Source: Adiantum capillus-veneris (lineage: Eukaryota; Streptophyta; Polypodiopsida; Polypodiales; Pteridaceae). Taken from it: a stretch of 64,000 nt of DNA. Position 1 is the first letter of the stretch; each line of letters starts with the position of its first letter. The notes under the pieces are model-generated. The model was not told the DNA's origin and did no database searches. It was given only the letters and a program-made list of their open reading frames with translations. Positions 1 through 11,313 of the stretch are shown here, one piece after another. The translations under genes and the position numbers were made by a program. The stretch lies in assembly GCA_014529385.2 (NCBI GenBank), contig CM043943.1, forward strand, positions 153,048,092 to 153,112,091, given 5' to 3'.

Positions 1-596
1 TCTAGGTTTATGTTTGATTTAAGATTAGATTAGATTTAGGTTAGATTTTAGTGCATGTCAATGAAGGCGCGCTTTGCCCAAAGAGCAAACACTAGTTACA
101 CAATAATATGTATATTCCCATTAGAACTGACACCTATTAACTCACACACTAACCATATTCATTAGGTTAGATTTTGGATTTAGTTTTTATATTAAAGTCT
201 ACCTTCAAGATTACGGTAAAAAAATTAGAGTTAGGCGAATGGTGATCCCTCTCTTCCTCTCTATGGATGCGACCTTAAGTTGGGAAGCTTTCAACGGCAT
301 GATACTCGGATTGGAGGCCAACATGTAATGTGATAAGTAATCCCTTGAACAAAGATCTGTTGTGAAGAGATGTTAACATGATGTGAATTGTTACAGCTAG
401 AGAAGAGGCAAAGGGGTTTTGTCCATTACATGCACTATCATGTACACGTGGGTGTGTAGATTTCTCGTACCCACAAATATAGGAATTGACCAATTAAGAT
501 AAGATTATAACGTGGTGGTTCTGATCTCTGTGCACCTCTAGACCGAGGTGTGCGGGGATTGGACATGACTAGAGAATGTGAGGTAGTTTACATTGT

Positions 597-598
<2 letters not shown>

Positions 599-651
<53 letters not shown>
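599..651. repeat. (GA)n microsatellite
   Basis: An uninterrupted GA dinucleotide run of about 52 bases in the leader upstream of the CACTA transposase. It is one of many GA/CT tracts in this window. Confidence 0.95.
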
Positions 652-654
<3 letters not shown>

Positions 655-724
655 AAGATGGAGGATTCCAATAGAAGATTAAATTTATGTCCAGGTTATA
701 AGATTTTTACCTTCATTATGAGTA

Positions 725-3700
725 GTGACGAGGATGTGGGGCCGTCCAACCGAAACACCTATCTCAACAAGGATCTTATGTCCTTGTAATCAATGCAAGC
801 ATGCTGTGCGATGGACAAGACGCGTTTCTTTGCAGCACGTTCGCAAATTTGGCAAGTTTGATCCATCTATTATAAAGCGAGTTGTTGCCAATTATAACTC
901 GTCGGACTCTGACGCTGGCCAACATGCAGTAATCTTGCAACCCAATAGACGTATTCGCAGGCGCTTTGGTCAAGCAGTATACATGAGGCCACAAGATGTA
1001 GCCTCTGACAGCTCGGAGGATGATCATGCATAGCACATTCCTAACGAGGAAAATTTGAGCCCGAGATCGATGAAATGATCGAGACGATCATGGATTCAAA
1101 AAGGCTTATCTATGATGATATAAAAAGTGAAGCCAATACGCCATTGTAGGATGGAGCACGTGTGTCTAGATTGAAGGCGCTCTTGGTTCTTCTCAACATG
1201 CATGCAAAGTTTGGATGGAGTGACACTAGGGTCACAACGATTTTTAGGTGATCCATTACAATGTCTTTACTTTAATAAAAAACTCTAGATGTATAATGAT
1301 TTGATAGATTACTTACACAAGTGTACCACATTTTTTTCGCTGTGTAGATTGCTCAAAGAGCACATACCGCCAGCGGATAATGTGATGCCAAATTCCAAAG
1401 AGGAAGCAAGAAAGATCTTGCAAAACTTGGGGATGGATTACAATTCGATTCACGCTTGTCCTAATGACTGCATTCTTTTCAGAGGGGAATACATAGACAT
1501 GGAGAAGTGTCTGAAATGTGATTCCGAGAGATATTGAGTAGATCTCCACGGAACAAAAATTCCACAAAGGATTTTGCGACATTTTCCTCTGCTTCCTTGC
1601 GTCAAGCATTTCTTCAAATGTAAGTCCATGGCCGCCCTATCATCATGGCATGATGAGAATAATTCTTTGGATGGTGTGCTACAAATTCCTGCAAACTGCG
1701 CAGCTTGGAAACTTATAGATGAAACATGGCTGGATTTTGCCAGGGAAGCTCAAAATTTGCGCCTAGGCTTGGCTATGGATGACATAAATCCATTTGGTCA
1801 GAGATCAACATCTTACAGTGTATGGACCGTTGTCATCGTCAACTACAACATTCCCCCGTGGTTGACTACCAAGAAGGGGCACCTGTGGCTAAGCTTGATT
1901 GTGCCGGGGTGGTATAAAGTGAAGATTATGGATGTGTATCTTTGTTCACTATTGGAAGAGCTACAACAATTGTGGATTGGCATAGAAGTGGTGGATATGA
2001 GCCGACACACAGGTCGAGGAAATGCTTTGATCAGATGTATTCTAATGTGGACCATGCATGACTATCCCGGACTAACAGAATGCTCAAGTGATCTAAACGC
2101 AAACTCAAACACTATAAATCTTGGTTTTTCTCAAGCTTATGTATTGTCATGTGTGTACATGCAGGGCTTCAAACAAGCGGATACAAAGCATGTGTCACAT
2201 GTGGACCTAGACTAAATGCACGTCAAGCGCCCTCATTGAAGAAGCAAATCTACAAAGGTCATCAAGCGTATCTTCCAGAGAATCATGTGTTACGTGGTGG
2301 CTTTTTGGGAAGAGAGCCACCGAGGATGTTTGCACAAGCATGGTTAGAGCAAAAGGAGATGTGTGATGACGGTTTGCCCCCAGGGATGAAGAGACTCTCT
2401 CTATGGTATGAGTTACCATATTGGCCCCGACTCATGATCAATCACTTGCTCGATCCAATGCACATATTCAAGAATGTGGGTAATCTGCTATGGGACCATT
2501 TGACCGGCAAGAAAGATACTTTGGGAGCCAGGGTTGACATTAGAAACGTGGATCATATGGAGAAATATTGGCTGCAGATAGCATCCGATGGATCAATAAA
2601 ACTCCTTAAAGTGCCATGGATTTGGACAGGAGCCCAAGAACACAAAGTAAAAGAGACCATTCGACCTGTGTGGACCCCAACTGGCATAATGCACTCGCTC
2701 CGAACATATTTCACTAAAGAAGGAAAGCTTACCGGTTTGAAGTCACACGACTGGCATAAAATGTGTTAGGTATGTTTGAAGTGGAATATATCATAGTGGG
2801 AATTGTATAACAAAGTTCTGTGTGGACTTTAATATCATTGCTAGACGTGCTTTTCAGTTTATTTTACCGGTCGCCATTGAGGGATGTTTGACTCCTTACG
2901 TCCGTAACACTATCTACAAACTTGCAAAGTTGGTGCAATGGATCTCACAAAAGGAGATCAATGTAAACTCCATACCATTCGCCAAACTAAACGCTGTGGA
3001 GGTTGTGTGCATGCTTGATAAACACTTTCCTACTACCATGCTAACCATTCAGGTGCATCTTCACATAGTTGATGAGGTGGAAATAGATGGCAGAGTACAT
3101 TCCAGATGGATGTTCTTTTTAGAACGTTTCATGAAAACACTTAAGGGATATGTGCGTCAGAAGGCACGTCCGAAGGGTAGCATGGCAGAAGGTTGGCTGG
3201 TATCAGAGTCCCTTTTTACATTGGAGAGTGGCTAGACAGATTTGATAAAGCCCAGGACACTCTATGGAGAACCATAGATGATGAGCGCATAGCTAGGTTT
3301 GTTATGTGCAATCTCAGTGTTGAGAAGAAGATGACGAAATATCTAGAGGCTAAAATCAATGGATTTTGCATGCTTCAAAATCCAGTGGTGCAAAAGTGGA
3401 TTTCGCAATATGAGGATGCAAAGCAAGAGCAACAAAGGGCACGGATCGAGTGGAGACGGGGAAGACGACCACCGATGCATTATCCGGCGGGTCTGGAGAG
3501 CCTACCAACATTCATGAGCTTAAGATGGTTGCACAACCAATTGAAAAGCGCACAACAGTGCGGTGAAGAAATGACTGAGGAGGAGTCGGAGTACTCTCGG
3601 GGTTGTGCGACCGAGGTAAGTTTGCAATGTACGACTAGTGACTTTCTAGATGTTTGAACGGCCACTCATAATCTTTGTTGGTTGTAGTATAAGTCATACA

Positions 3701-4370
3701 CAGCAGCATGGTGTAAAGGTCGACATTTTTAGGGTGGAACGGATTGACAGAAAGCATTTTACTCAAGATTGTGGAATCGTGGCAAAATTTGAACAGTCTA
3801 GTCAACGACGGTCCTCTGATGTAGATCCTATGGTGGGGCAGAACTCACTTACTTTGGCACGGTTCAAGAGATTTTGAGGATCAATTATAGATTATTTTTT
3901 ATCGACTTGGTCGACGTGCAATGGTTCATGATAAACATGGAGGGTCGCAATGCTACTATGAGAAGAGGAGATTCTGGTTTCCTTGAGGTGGATTCAAGTA
4001 AAAAATGGACCAACCTAAGAGACACTTTCGTACTACCCGAGTATTGTGAACAAGTAAGCATGTAAATAGTTAACATCCAATTTTAAAAGTTATGTGCTTG
4101 GAAGCTGTCATGTAAGCTATGTGGTTCTGGAAGGTGATATTTCATCCCTCAAAGTCTGCATCAAACTGGTGGTACGTCATAGAGGTAGCCCCTTGTAGTG
4201 CACAGACATATGAGAGCTACCATGTGCCAATCACAGCGGCATCAATGAAGGAGATAGGAGAAGATGCCCAGTTAGAAGCCGTTGAGGTGGTGCCGGACGA
4301 GCATCAAGCTGCTACTCTCTATGGGGTGTATGCAGAGGATCTCAAAATGAAATGGAGGACATCTGCCTAA
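725..4370 (+). pseudogene. CACTA tnp2-type transposase, spliced and decayed
   Basis: Domains appear in the usual plant order. 725-1033 is the transposase-associated cysteine domain (ILCPCNQC). 1066-2769 is the tnp2/Transposase_21 core, with HACPNDCILFR near 1470, a LWTMHDYP-like motif near 2045 and LDPMHIFKNV near 2450. 2846-3235 is the DUF4218 region (RWMFFLERFMKTLKGYVR). 3688-4370 is the DUF4216 region (SNWWYVIEVAP). Three GT-AG introns restore frame: 1248-1347, 3616-3687 and 4054-4133. Two more are likely near 2086-2162 and 2770-2845. Damage includes an in-frame TAG near 1147, a TGA at 1535-1537 where the reading otherwise continues, and frame changes near 3230 and 3740-3760. Normally this protein binds element ends and catalyses excision and insertion. 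The start codon is uncertain because the first exon may begin upstream of 725. Confidence 0.88.
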
Positions 4371-4627
4371 ACGGAGAGCTCTATATAGATATAGGGAGTT
4401 ATGCTGAGCTATGCGAGGATGAGAGAGAGACGTCTTAAAGCCATAAACATTGTATTTGAACAATTTTTCTCTGTTTTACAATATATATTGTATTCACGTG
4501 GCTATACTTGAGAAATTTAAATTGTGTTTAATCGTCATCGCGTCCGCTCCAGGTGCGTATGGTCCAGGTATATTCTCACAAGCAGGGACACTCCTCGGTG
4601 TGTCGTGAAAGTCTGATATGCCGACGA

Positions 4628-4890
4628 GCACTGCGCTCCGAGTGAGATGGAGACTGAGGCTACAATCGCAAAGGAGGTGATCCGTCTCTACTCATAGATG
4701 TTGCTCGTCCCTCCACTAGATCTAGTTGATTGGATGAAAGAGATGCTAAGAAACACTACTACTGCTTCTTTGCAACTCTTTCACCCGATCAACTAGATCT
4801 AGTGGAGGGGTGAGCAACATCTATGAGCAGATACGCATCGCCTCTTTCATGATTGGAGCCTCAGTCTCCATTGCACTCAGAGCGTAGTGC
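4628..4890. repeat. 263-bp inverted repeat (hairpin) inside the CACTA element
   Basis: The left arm (4628-4742) and right arm (4776-4890) are near-perfect reverse complements over about 115 bases. They share the ends GCACT..GCTC / GAG.G.AGTGC and an inner CTAGATCTAGT block, and are separated by a 33-base spacer (4743-4775). A few mismatches and a short indel are visible. It lies between the transposase gene and the second gene, with a (CT)n run at 4922-4950 just downstream. A transcript through it would fold into a long double-stranded stem. It could be a foldback/MITE-type insertion or a head-to-head duplication; I see no target duplication that would settle this. Confidence 0.85.
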
Positions 4891-5012
4891 TTTTACAAGA
4901 TACATAGAATGCTCCTTATGAGTCCTCTCTCTCTCTCTCTCTCTCTCTCTACTTGTCCATGTTTTCTTCTCCATTCAATATTAAGATTAAATGTTCGTGT
5001 GTTTTAATGCAG

Positions 5013-6176
5013 GTATGGATGATAATGAGTTTCTTTTTTCTTTGTTACCCCAGCAGAGGCAATGGTACGAGGATTGCCATAGCTTTGGAGCACCATCACG
5101 TCGTTCTATTCCTTTAGCATCTCCCTCTGTTTTGGAGCATTCAGCATGCTCCAAAGCTTCGGTGTTGAATGAGACGATCCTCACACTCGTCTAGGCACTG
5201 ACGCTCTAGTGGTGGCGGCGACGATTGTTGTAGGGATGCGCCACTGATGCCTCGACACCGCCTCGTTTTTTACGAGGCTCTTTACCTTCCCCTTCTTTGT
5301 CCGCCCCCACACCAGCCACGGCATCGCCATCTATGCCAGGTTTTGCACGGCTATCAGCCGTTCCTGGCTACACACCACTACCTACTCCTCCGAGAGTCAC
5401 CCTAGTCAACACTCCTCGTTTTGGGGCCCAGACTCCAATGGAGATACCTTACGTCGTACCCCCATCGAAATGCCGCTAGAAACCCCTACCAGGACACCCA
5501 GGTTCACGCGTCACAGGCGAGAGGGCTTGCCGTACTCCGTTGACTTCAGTGGTGGCATCATCTTGGATGATGAAGGCAAGAAGGTGATCTTGCGCATGCG
5601 CAGTCTTTGCTCTTAGGTGTTTAGACACCACATACTAAACACCTAGAGTGAAGTATCAAGTGAATCAAAAGATAGTCATCAACATGCTGCATGACGAGTT
5701 TCCCATGTCAACACGGGATGACGGCTTCAATGAAGACTTGACGAAGGTTCGAATGCGTGAATACTGCAAGCACAAGCGTTCTAAAGTGCAAAAAGTAATA
5801 AATCTTGGGTGGGACAGACCAGATTGACTGGCCAAAGAAGATTGGAAAAATACAAAGTGAGCAGTGCATGAAAATCCTAACAAGTGGAAGCAACAAAAGG
5901 AGGCAGCCAAAGCACGAGTAGAGGCAGGGAGCTCGCACCACTTGGGGAGCGGCGGGTGGACATCATTTGAAGCCAATTTTGTAAGTGTTTTTGCATTGCT
6001 CTTTAGGTTTGGTAGATACGTCTATTTGTACTTTTAAATTCTAACATAATGGATTCTTTGTATGTTTTGAACAGTGGTCGATGATAGGACGTGACCCCAC
6101 ACCGTACGAGCATGAGTACGCAGGCAGAAAGGGCTTAAATGTCCTGATGGACATTCTGGGTTCTCACGACGGCATG
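5013..6176 (+). pseudogene. Second gene of the CACTA element (plant En/Spm-family, TNPA-like)
   Basis: The second CACTA gene usually encodes an accessory protein that binds the subterminal repeats. An ATG-led stretch at 5013-5194 (MDDNEFLFSLLPQQRQWY) is followed by a proline-rich part (5297-5479). A conserved-looking part runs from about 5649 to 5980 and includes KRSKVQKVINLGWDRP and NKWKQQKEAAKARVEAGSSH. The last part ends in basic, Ala-rich helix and GSGG-type residues, as in the plant En/Spm (Transposase_24-like) family. A clean intron, 5981-6074 (GTAAGT...ACAG), joins to an exon at 6075-6176 that ends at another donor, GTTAGT. Two in-frame stops lie near 5824 and 5850, and a stop at about 5614 separates the proline-rich and conserved parts unless spliced. 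Family assignment is by pattern and position; exact exon limits are uncertain. Confidence 0.6.
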
Positions 6177-6640
6177 GTTAGTATTAGGGTTTACTCTTTT
6201 CTATTTGTTGTATTGTTTTGTATTGCTTGGACGCGATGAGACGTTTGATAAGATGATGTCAGTCTAGCCATAGCTAGATAGCATTAGTTTCCTTTTGTCA
6301 TAACATATATAATGAGATGACGTGTATACGTCTTTTTGTAACTATTGGAAAACCATGTATATTTCTCAATAATGACAATGGTGTTGTAACTGTTACATTT
6401 GCAAAGCTTAACAATCAAGTGATTTTGCCTATGATGTGTACAATTGTCATTGATTTACTTTTGTCAATTTTGTATCTTTATTCTGTAAACAATAGTATGG
6501 ATGATGGAGTTAATGGTTATATTGTCTTGTGGGTGACTACTTTGGCTCTATACTTTGCACTTTCTTTCAAAGGTGAATCTGGGCTTATCTTGGATTCATT
6601 TAGGTTTACTCTATTATTGAATGCCCTGCCACCCAAAATT
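6177..6640. other. AT-rich stretch downstream of the second CACTA gene
   Basis: Intron-like or 3' untranslated DNA. An open frame at 6317-6664 shows no recognisable motif and overlaps the start of the subterminal repeats, so I do not call it a gene. Confidence 0.5.
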
Positions 6641-6644
6641 TTTT

Positions 6645-6886
6645 ACTATCGGGCGTCGCTATAAGCGCCGCTATATAAGGCTCTGCAACATTGCTATGAG
6701 CGTCACTATAGGTAGCCTGTAACCATTTCTATAAGAATCACTATATGCGTCGCTATATAGCAACAAATATAGCGATGATTATAGCGACATTCCCATAGCG
6801 ACGGTTTTAGCGACACCGTGGAGTATAAAAACCCAATGTTTTTCCGTCGCTAAAAATGTCACAAGTGCACAAAACCTCTTGTAGTG
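6645..6886. repeat. CACTA subterminal repeats and right terminus
   Basis: A short motif of the form GTCGCTATA or its reverse complement (TATAGCGAC) occurs about ten times in both orientations between 6651 and 6852. The sequence CTCTTGTAGTG at 6876-6886 closes the element. Arrays of short motifs in the last few hundred bases are the binding sites for the element's own proteins in this superfamily. The motif match is seen in the sequence; its binding role is inferred from family knowledge. Confidence 0.8.
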
Positions 6887-6889
6887 TTT

Positions 6890-7830
6890 TTCTCATAAAA
6901 CCAAGGGCTTCACTTCTTTCCAAATGCCCTTCCATGTGCTAGTAGAGATTCCATAGGCACTCCCATATATACAGATAGTTTGACCAAAACCCATTCAAAT
7001 CAAGCCCAATTTGAAAGCCCAAAAAATTTGGCCAAAAAACGCAAAAAAATGATGAAAAATTGGGGAAATACTTGCCCTTTTGGACAGTACAAGCAAGGAA
7101 TTGCAGTGCATAGTTTACCCTCGACTAGCTGCACCACAAGGAGCTGCACATAACATGGCTGCCATACCTCAAACCAAGATGAAGAGATATAAATATGCCA
7201 ATCAACCACTTCCATTAGCCCATTGAGGAGAGACACACTCTCAACTCACCACATCAAGCTCTCGCAAGGCAAGAGGGGCACCCCTACACCAAAACCCCCA
7301 CCCTTCACCGCAGGCTGCAGCAACATAGAGATTCTTCTTTAGAACTGAAAACTCCCATTCACTCATGAACCCAAGATGATAAAATTTTATTTTTTATTAA
7401 TATTTTTAAAGCACTTACCTACTACTTGAAGTCTCGACACTTTTATATACAAAAACATCAAAACTATGTACCCCGGACAACTGGCCCGCATGCGTAGAGA
7501 CAGTTGGCACACACAACCTTTGTACAAGCATACTTTATTTACATTTAAGGGATCCAAAAGAATCATAAAACATCTCTCATAGACTTTGGGGTGTCTCACA
7601 ACATTCTGCCAAAGCATGTCACAACGTCACCAGACTCACTTGTCTTCACCATCACGTGTGTGATGCCTTGTAGTTCTCGCCAGGCAAAGGAGCTATTAAG
7701 AAGGACCTTGTGATTGTAGGGATTTTTTGCAATGCAATCAAAAGCAAGCAACCATGTGTATCTCTCTCTTCCTCCTCTACGTAGTCCTACTGCTACGTGC
7801 GCCTCCTATCTATCTCACTGCCTTCGCCTG
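6890..7830. other. No gene seen
   Basis: Mixed-composition DNA between the CACTA end and the first tandem duplication. Short open frames on both strands lack motifs and show no conserved start context. Nothing supportable was found. Confidence 0.5.
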
Positions 7831-8085
7831 GCACATCTGTCTCTCCCCCTCTTTTTGTCGTCCACGCCTCATTGCAAGGGCATCTGATATGCAATCTCTT
7901 CCTTCATTTTTGTTTTTCTTTCCCCCGCTCTCTCTCTCTCCCACTCTCTTTGCCTTCTGTTGCACACATGGCACATCTATCTCTCTCCCTCATTTTTTGG
8001 TCCATGCCTCATCGCAAGGGCAACTGATACGCAACCTCTTCTTGCATTTTTGTTTTTCTTCCCCCCCCCCCCCTCTCTCTCTGTG
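7831..8085. repeat. Imperfect tandem duplication, 140-bp period
   Basis: The segment starting GCACATCT at 7831 recurs at 7971. Both copies contain a GCCTCAT(T/C)GCAAGGGCA core, then a CATTTTTGTTTTTCTT block and a C/CT-rich tail. The second copy carries a poly-C run near 8060. It is strongly pyrimidine-rich, so the open frames across it are not evidence of coding. Confidence 0.8.
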
Positions 8086-8205
8086 CTCCATGTGCCATTT
8101 TCCGCCTCACCATCGCCCAGTTTGCACGGCCCTCGTCCGACCTACGCTCCAACATCACCTTGTAGTGGGGCGGTAGGCCTGTCGTCGGCCCCTCACCATT
8201 TGCGC

Positions 8206-8389
<184 letters not shown>

Positions 8390-8796
8390 CGTCCATGTTG
8401 AGATGGAGAAAGAGACATGTTGCAGGTGTAGGCAGCAAACAACAAGATGCATGGCACTATCGAGAGGATGCAAGGCATGTGGAGCTGGTGAGAGCATGCA
8501 GATGATCGTGGTGAAAAGAAATATCCCTCTTTCTCTCTCTCCTTCACGTGCCTCACCCTAGATTCTCATGAAGTCAAAAATAAAGATTGTGCCCACCTCT
8601 CTACTGCACATGCAATGCTGTGTATTTTCCCCCAACGGCATGAGAGCATCCCTTTAGATATCCTTTAATAAGCCAAAAACAGAATGTTTTGTGCACCTAC
8701 TTTGAGCTTCAAAGTGTATTTTGCAAGCACTACCCTTGTATTTTTGGTAGAAAATCTCTCATGAAGCTCTTTGGTGGGTAGAGGGGAGGCCCCATT

Positions 8797-9010
8797 GGGA
8801 TTTATTGCAACAAGGCTCAAATCCTTGTTTGGGGTTTACCATTGGTATTTGATTGCCCACCATGGTGAAACTGACATGGAGCCCTTCAATGAAAAGCATC
8901 CTGGGATTTATTGCAACAAGGCTCAAATCCTTGTTTGGGGTTTACCATTGGTATTTGATTGCCCACCATGGTGAAACTGACATGGAGCCCTTCAATGAAA
9001 AGCATCCTGG
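8797..9010. repeat. Perfect tandem duplication, 106-bp unit
   Basis: Unit 8797-8902 is followed directly by an identical unit 8903-9008, each beginning GGGATTTATTGC and ending AGCATCCT. No difference is visible between the copies, which points to a recent event. 106 is not a multiple of three, and no real reading frame crosses the junction. Confidence 0.93.
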
Positions 9011-9776
9011 AGTTTTTCATCCCACTCGCATGAAAGGACTAGGTGGACCAATGGATCAAAAGTGGGGATGCCATGGGGATGAAGAAGGGGCATGGAAGAT
9101 GACAAGGGAGTGATGGGAAAAGGGATTCCAAATCCCATGAATTGAAGGTAGTTGTTTGATGATACAATAGGGGGGAGATAACCTTGAAAGGGGCACCACA
9201 TACCGAGCTTGAAAGAAGGCAATGGCTACTAAGGCAATCTACACAATTGCTAGACTCGATCAGTGTAGGGTTCACATGCCTAAGGCTTTTGAGGATAATA
9301 GTCTATTTTCTTTGCAAAAAATGGAATTCCAGGTCTTTAATATTGCATGGAAAATCATAATTTGCTCAAGAAAACCCTTCGCAAATGCAACCGTTACTGT
9401 CACTCTAGTTGTCAAGACCACGCAACCAAGAACTTGGTAGAAAGAAGTCTTGGTGCCATACACATTTATGTCAATTTTGACTCTTGGTGATGAGTCTTTT
9501 TGTGTGTGCAATGAAGGCCATCTTCATGGCTTCATCCAAACTCTATTGTGTTGGCATGATGAGAATGATATGTCATTGGCAAGATGGGAATGCTATGTCA
9601 TTGGCAAGATGATTTATGATGATTTTATATTACCTCTCCCATAAAAGATACAATGAATACAAAATCCCTAGTTAGTTATGGGCTTGTTGCAGCTTGTGTG
9701 TTTGCTGACACACTTTTCACTTCAGCATTCCCTATGTAAACAAAGCCTAGGTGCATATCATCTGAGAGCACATGCG
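9011..9776. other. No gene seen; short tandem repeat near 9567
   Basis: Unique-looking DNA with short open frames but no recognisable protein motif. A 24-base segment containing TATGTCATTGGCAAGATG is repeated side by side between 9567 and 9613. Confidence 0.5.
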
Positions 9777-11250
9777 GCTTAGTAAAACCACTAACACTAT
9801 CTCAAAAGTTTACAACAAAAAGTCCATTTATACTAGGAATTTGGACAAGTAAACCTAGGAACAGTTCAAAAATTGAATCCTCATTACCAAGAGATCAAGG
9901 GGAAGGAGCAAATATTGCTCAATCAATCCCAATAAACTCACCAATCACAAAAACTTCTTCTCTTTTATTAAAAAAAATTGGGTTTATCATAGTAGTTTAG
10001 TGATCGGTTGATCCAAAATGTTATCAAAACATCATTATTGCTGGATTGTATTTGGTAGAACCACTTAAGTGTTAAATAACTCCAACATCGATAACTCAAT
10101 ACTAGTAGAAAACCAAAAACCCAACATATTTTAAGGGTGTTTTCCTATGATAAAAAAATATTATTTGCAACAGTCCGTTCAAAAGTAAACACGAGCCGAT
10201 TGTATTTAATAGAGGTAGCGCACCAACCTGAGATGGATGGTTTTGTCCAGCATCTCCATTTTGTAATTGAGCTTTAAGAAGGAAAACTACGCGACAACAA
10301 AAACAAAACACCAATGAAGAACACACAACACTCTCTCAACTAACTTTCCAAAACACGCACAGAGCACATGCCAAGGCTAAGCGAGGGGAAGAGATTTTCT
10401 CAACTTAAATAGAGCACCCACCAGCTGAAATAAGACATAGGTACTCGGAGATTCTACTTACAAGATCCTCACAGAGACCAAGTGGGTTGGCAGTGCCATA
10501 CTGCTCTTATTCCACCATAAGTTTATGGAAATGTCCCAAGAGTGAGGGTGAGAGAGAGCATGCGAGAGAGAGAGGAGGACACGAGGGCTGCACCTAAGCA
10601 TCGGGCAAGGAAGAGATGATTAATATTACGCTCGAGAGGAGAACCTCCATCAAAAGGGCACATACCTAAATGTACAAGGGTAATTAACCCTTTGGAACAT
10701 AATATTAGGGATGGTTCACCCAATAATAAAATGACAAAATTTATTTTGGTATTTTTAGGGTAGAGTTTCACCACATACTAGCCTAGAGGGTTATGCCAAA
10801 GCCATGAGGGTTCTATTTTTTACATATGATATGTAGAAAGCGAGTGTTTAGGGGTGAGATTAGTACTAATAATAGCTAGATTATACAATAGTGTTTACAG
10901 GCTAGTTCACCCCGAAGTGAGCTACCCTCACCAATTTTTTAAAGCCAAGATTAGGTCCTAAAAGGGCTATAGTTTTAAAGCCACACATGGAGGTCTATTA
11001 AACTAAACTGGTTCAGGTCCAATTTTTAGTTTGAGTCACAAGTTTTAAGGTGTAATATAAGCAACATGTAGACCATAAAGTGACATGTGTGTGTGTGTGT
11101 GCGCGTGTGTGTATTTTAGGCTTTAATGGGAGGTCCTTCAATGCATAGGCTCGGGTCTAGATTAATTAAAGTAGTTAACCAATCTGAGACTGATATTTCA
11201 ACATGCAAGATAAGTCAATGGTCTGTAACAGATTGACAGTGGTGTGTATG
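9777..11250. repeat. Long direct repeat, copy 1 (flanks the RT remnant)
   Basis: This segment recurs in the same orientation at 16138-18270. Matching blocks are 9777-11080 with 16138-17540, and 11115-11250 with 18145-18270. Shared landmarks include GGAATTTGGACAAGTAAACC, GAGATGGATGGTTTTGT and CTTTAATGGG. By eye the copies differ by scattered substitutions, small indels and a much longer GA tract in copy 2. Two direct copies around a reverse-transcriptase region suggest LTRs or the pseudo-LTRs of Penelope-like elements. The weak minus-strand frame at 10523-10774 is matched at 16854-17207 and belongs to the repeat. Confidence 0.8.
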
Positions 11251-11313
11251 TGTGTCCGCCCTTACTGAGGCACCATACTTAATGAGTCGACAATAGGCCC
11301 ATTGAGTATGGGC

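Larger units (their letters stand above)
1..6886 (+). mobile_element. CACTA (En/Spm) DNA transposon, left end outside window
   Basis: A cut-and-paste element of the plant CACTA superfamily. Two genes read on the plus strand: a tnp2-type transposase (725-4370) and a second spliced gene (5013-6176). These are followed by subterminal repeats and a terminus CTCTTGTAGTG at 6876-6886, the reverse complement of the superfamily hallmark CACTACAAGAG. No matching CACTA start was found in the first 725 bases, so the left terminus probably lies upstream. Bases 1-724 hold only AT-rich non-coding DNA and a GA microsatellite. The three bases after the end, TTT at 6887-6889, would be one copy of the 3-bp target duplication; its partner is not visible. 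The genes are broken, so this copy is probably not self-mobile. The superfamily call is firm; placing both genes and the terminus in one element is inference from order and orientation. Confidence 0.85.

Noticed and set aside
6317-6664. 115-codon hydrophobic frame as a membrane protein gene
   Set aside because: AT-rich, no homology pattern, and it runs into the CACTA subterminal repeats.
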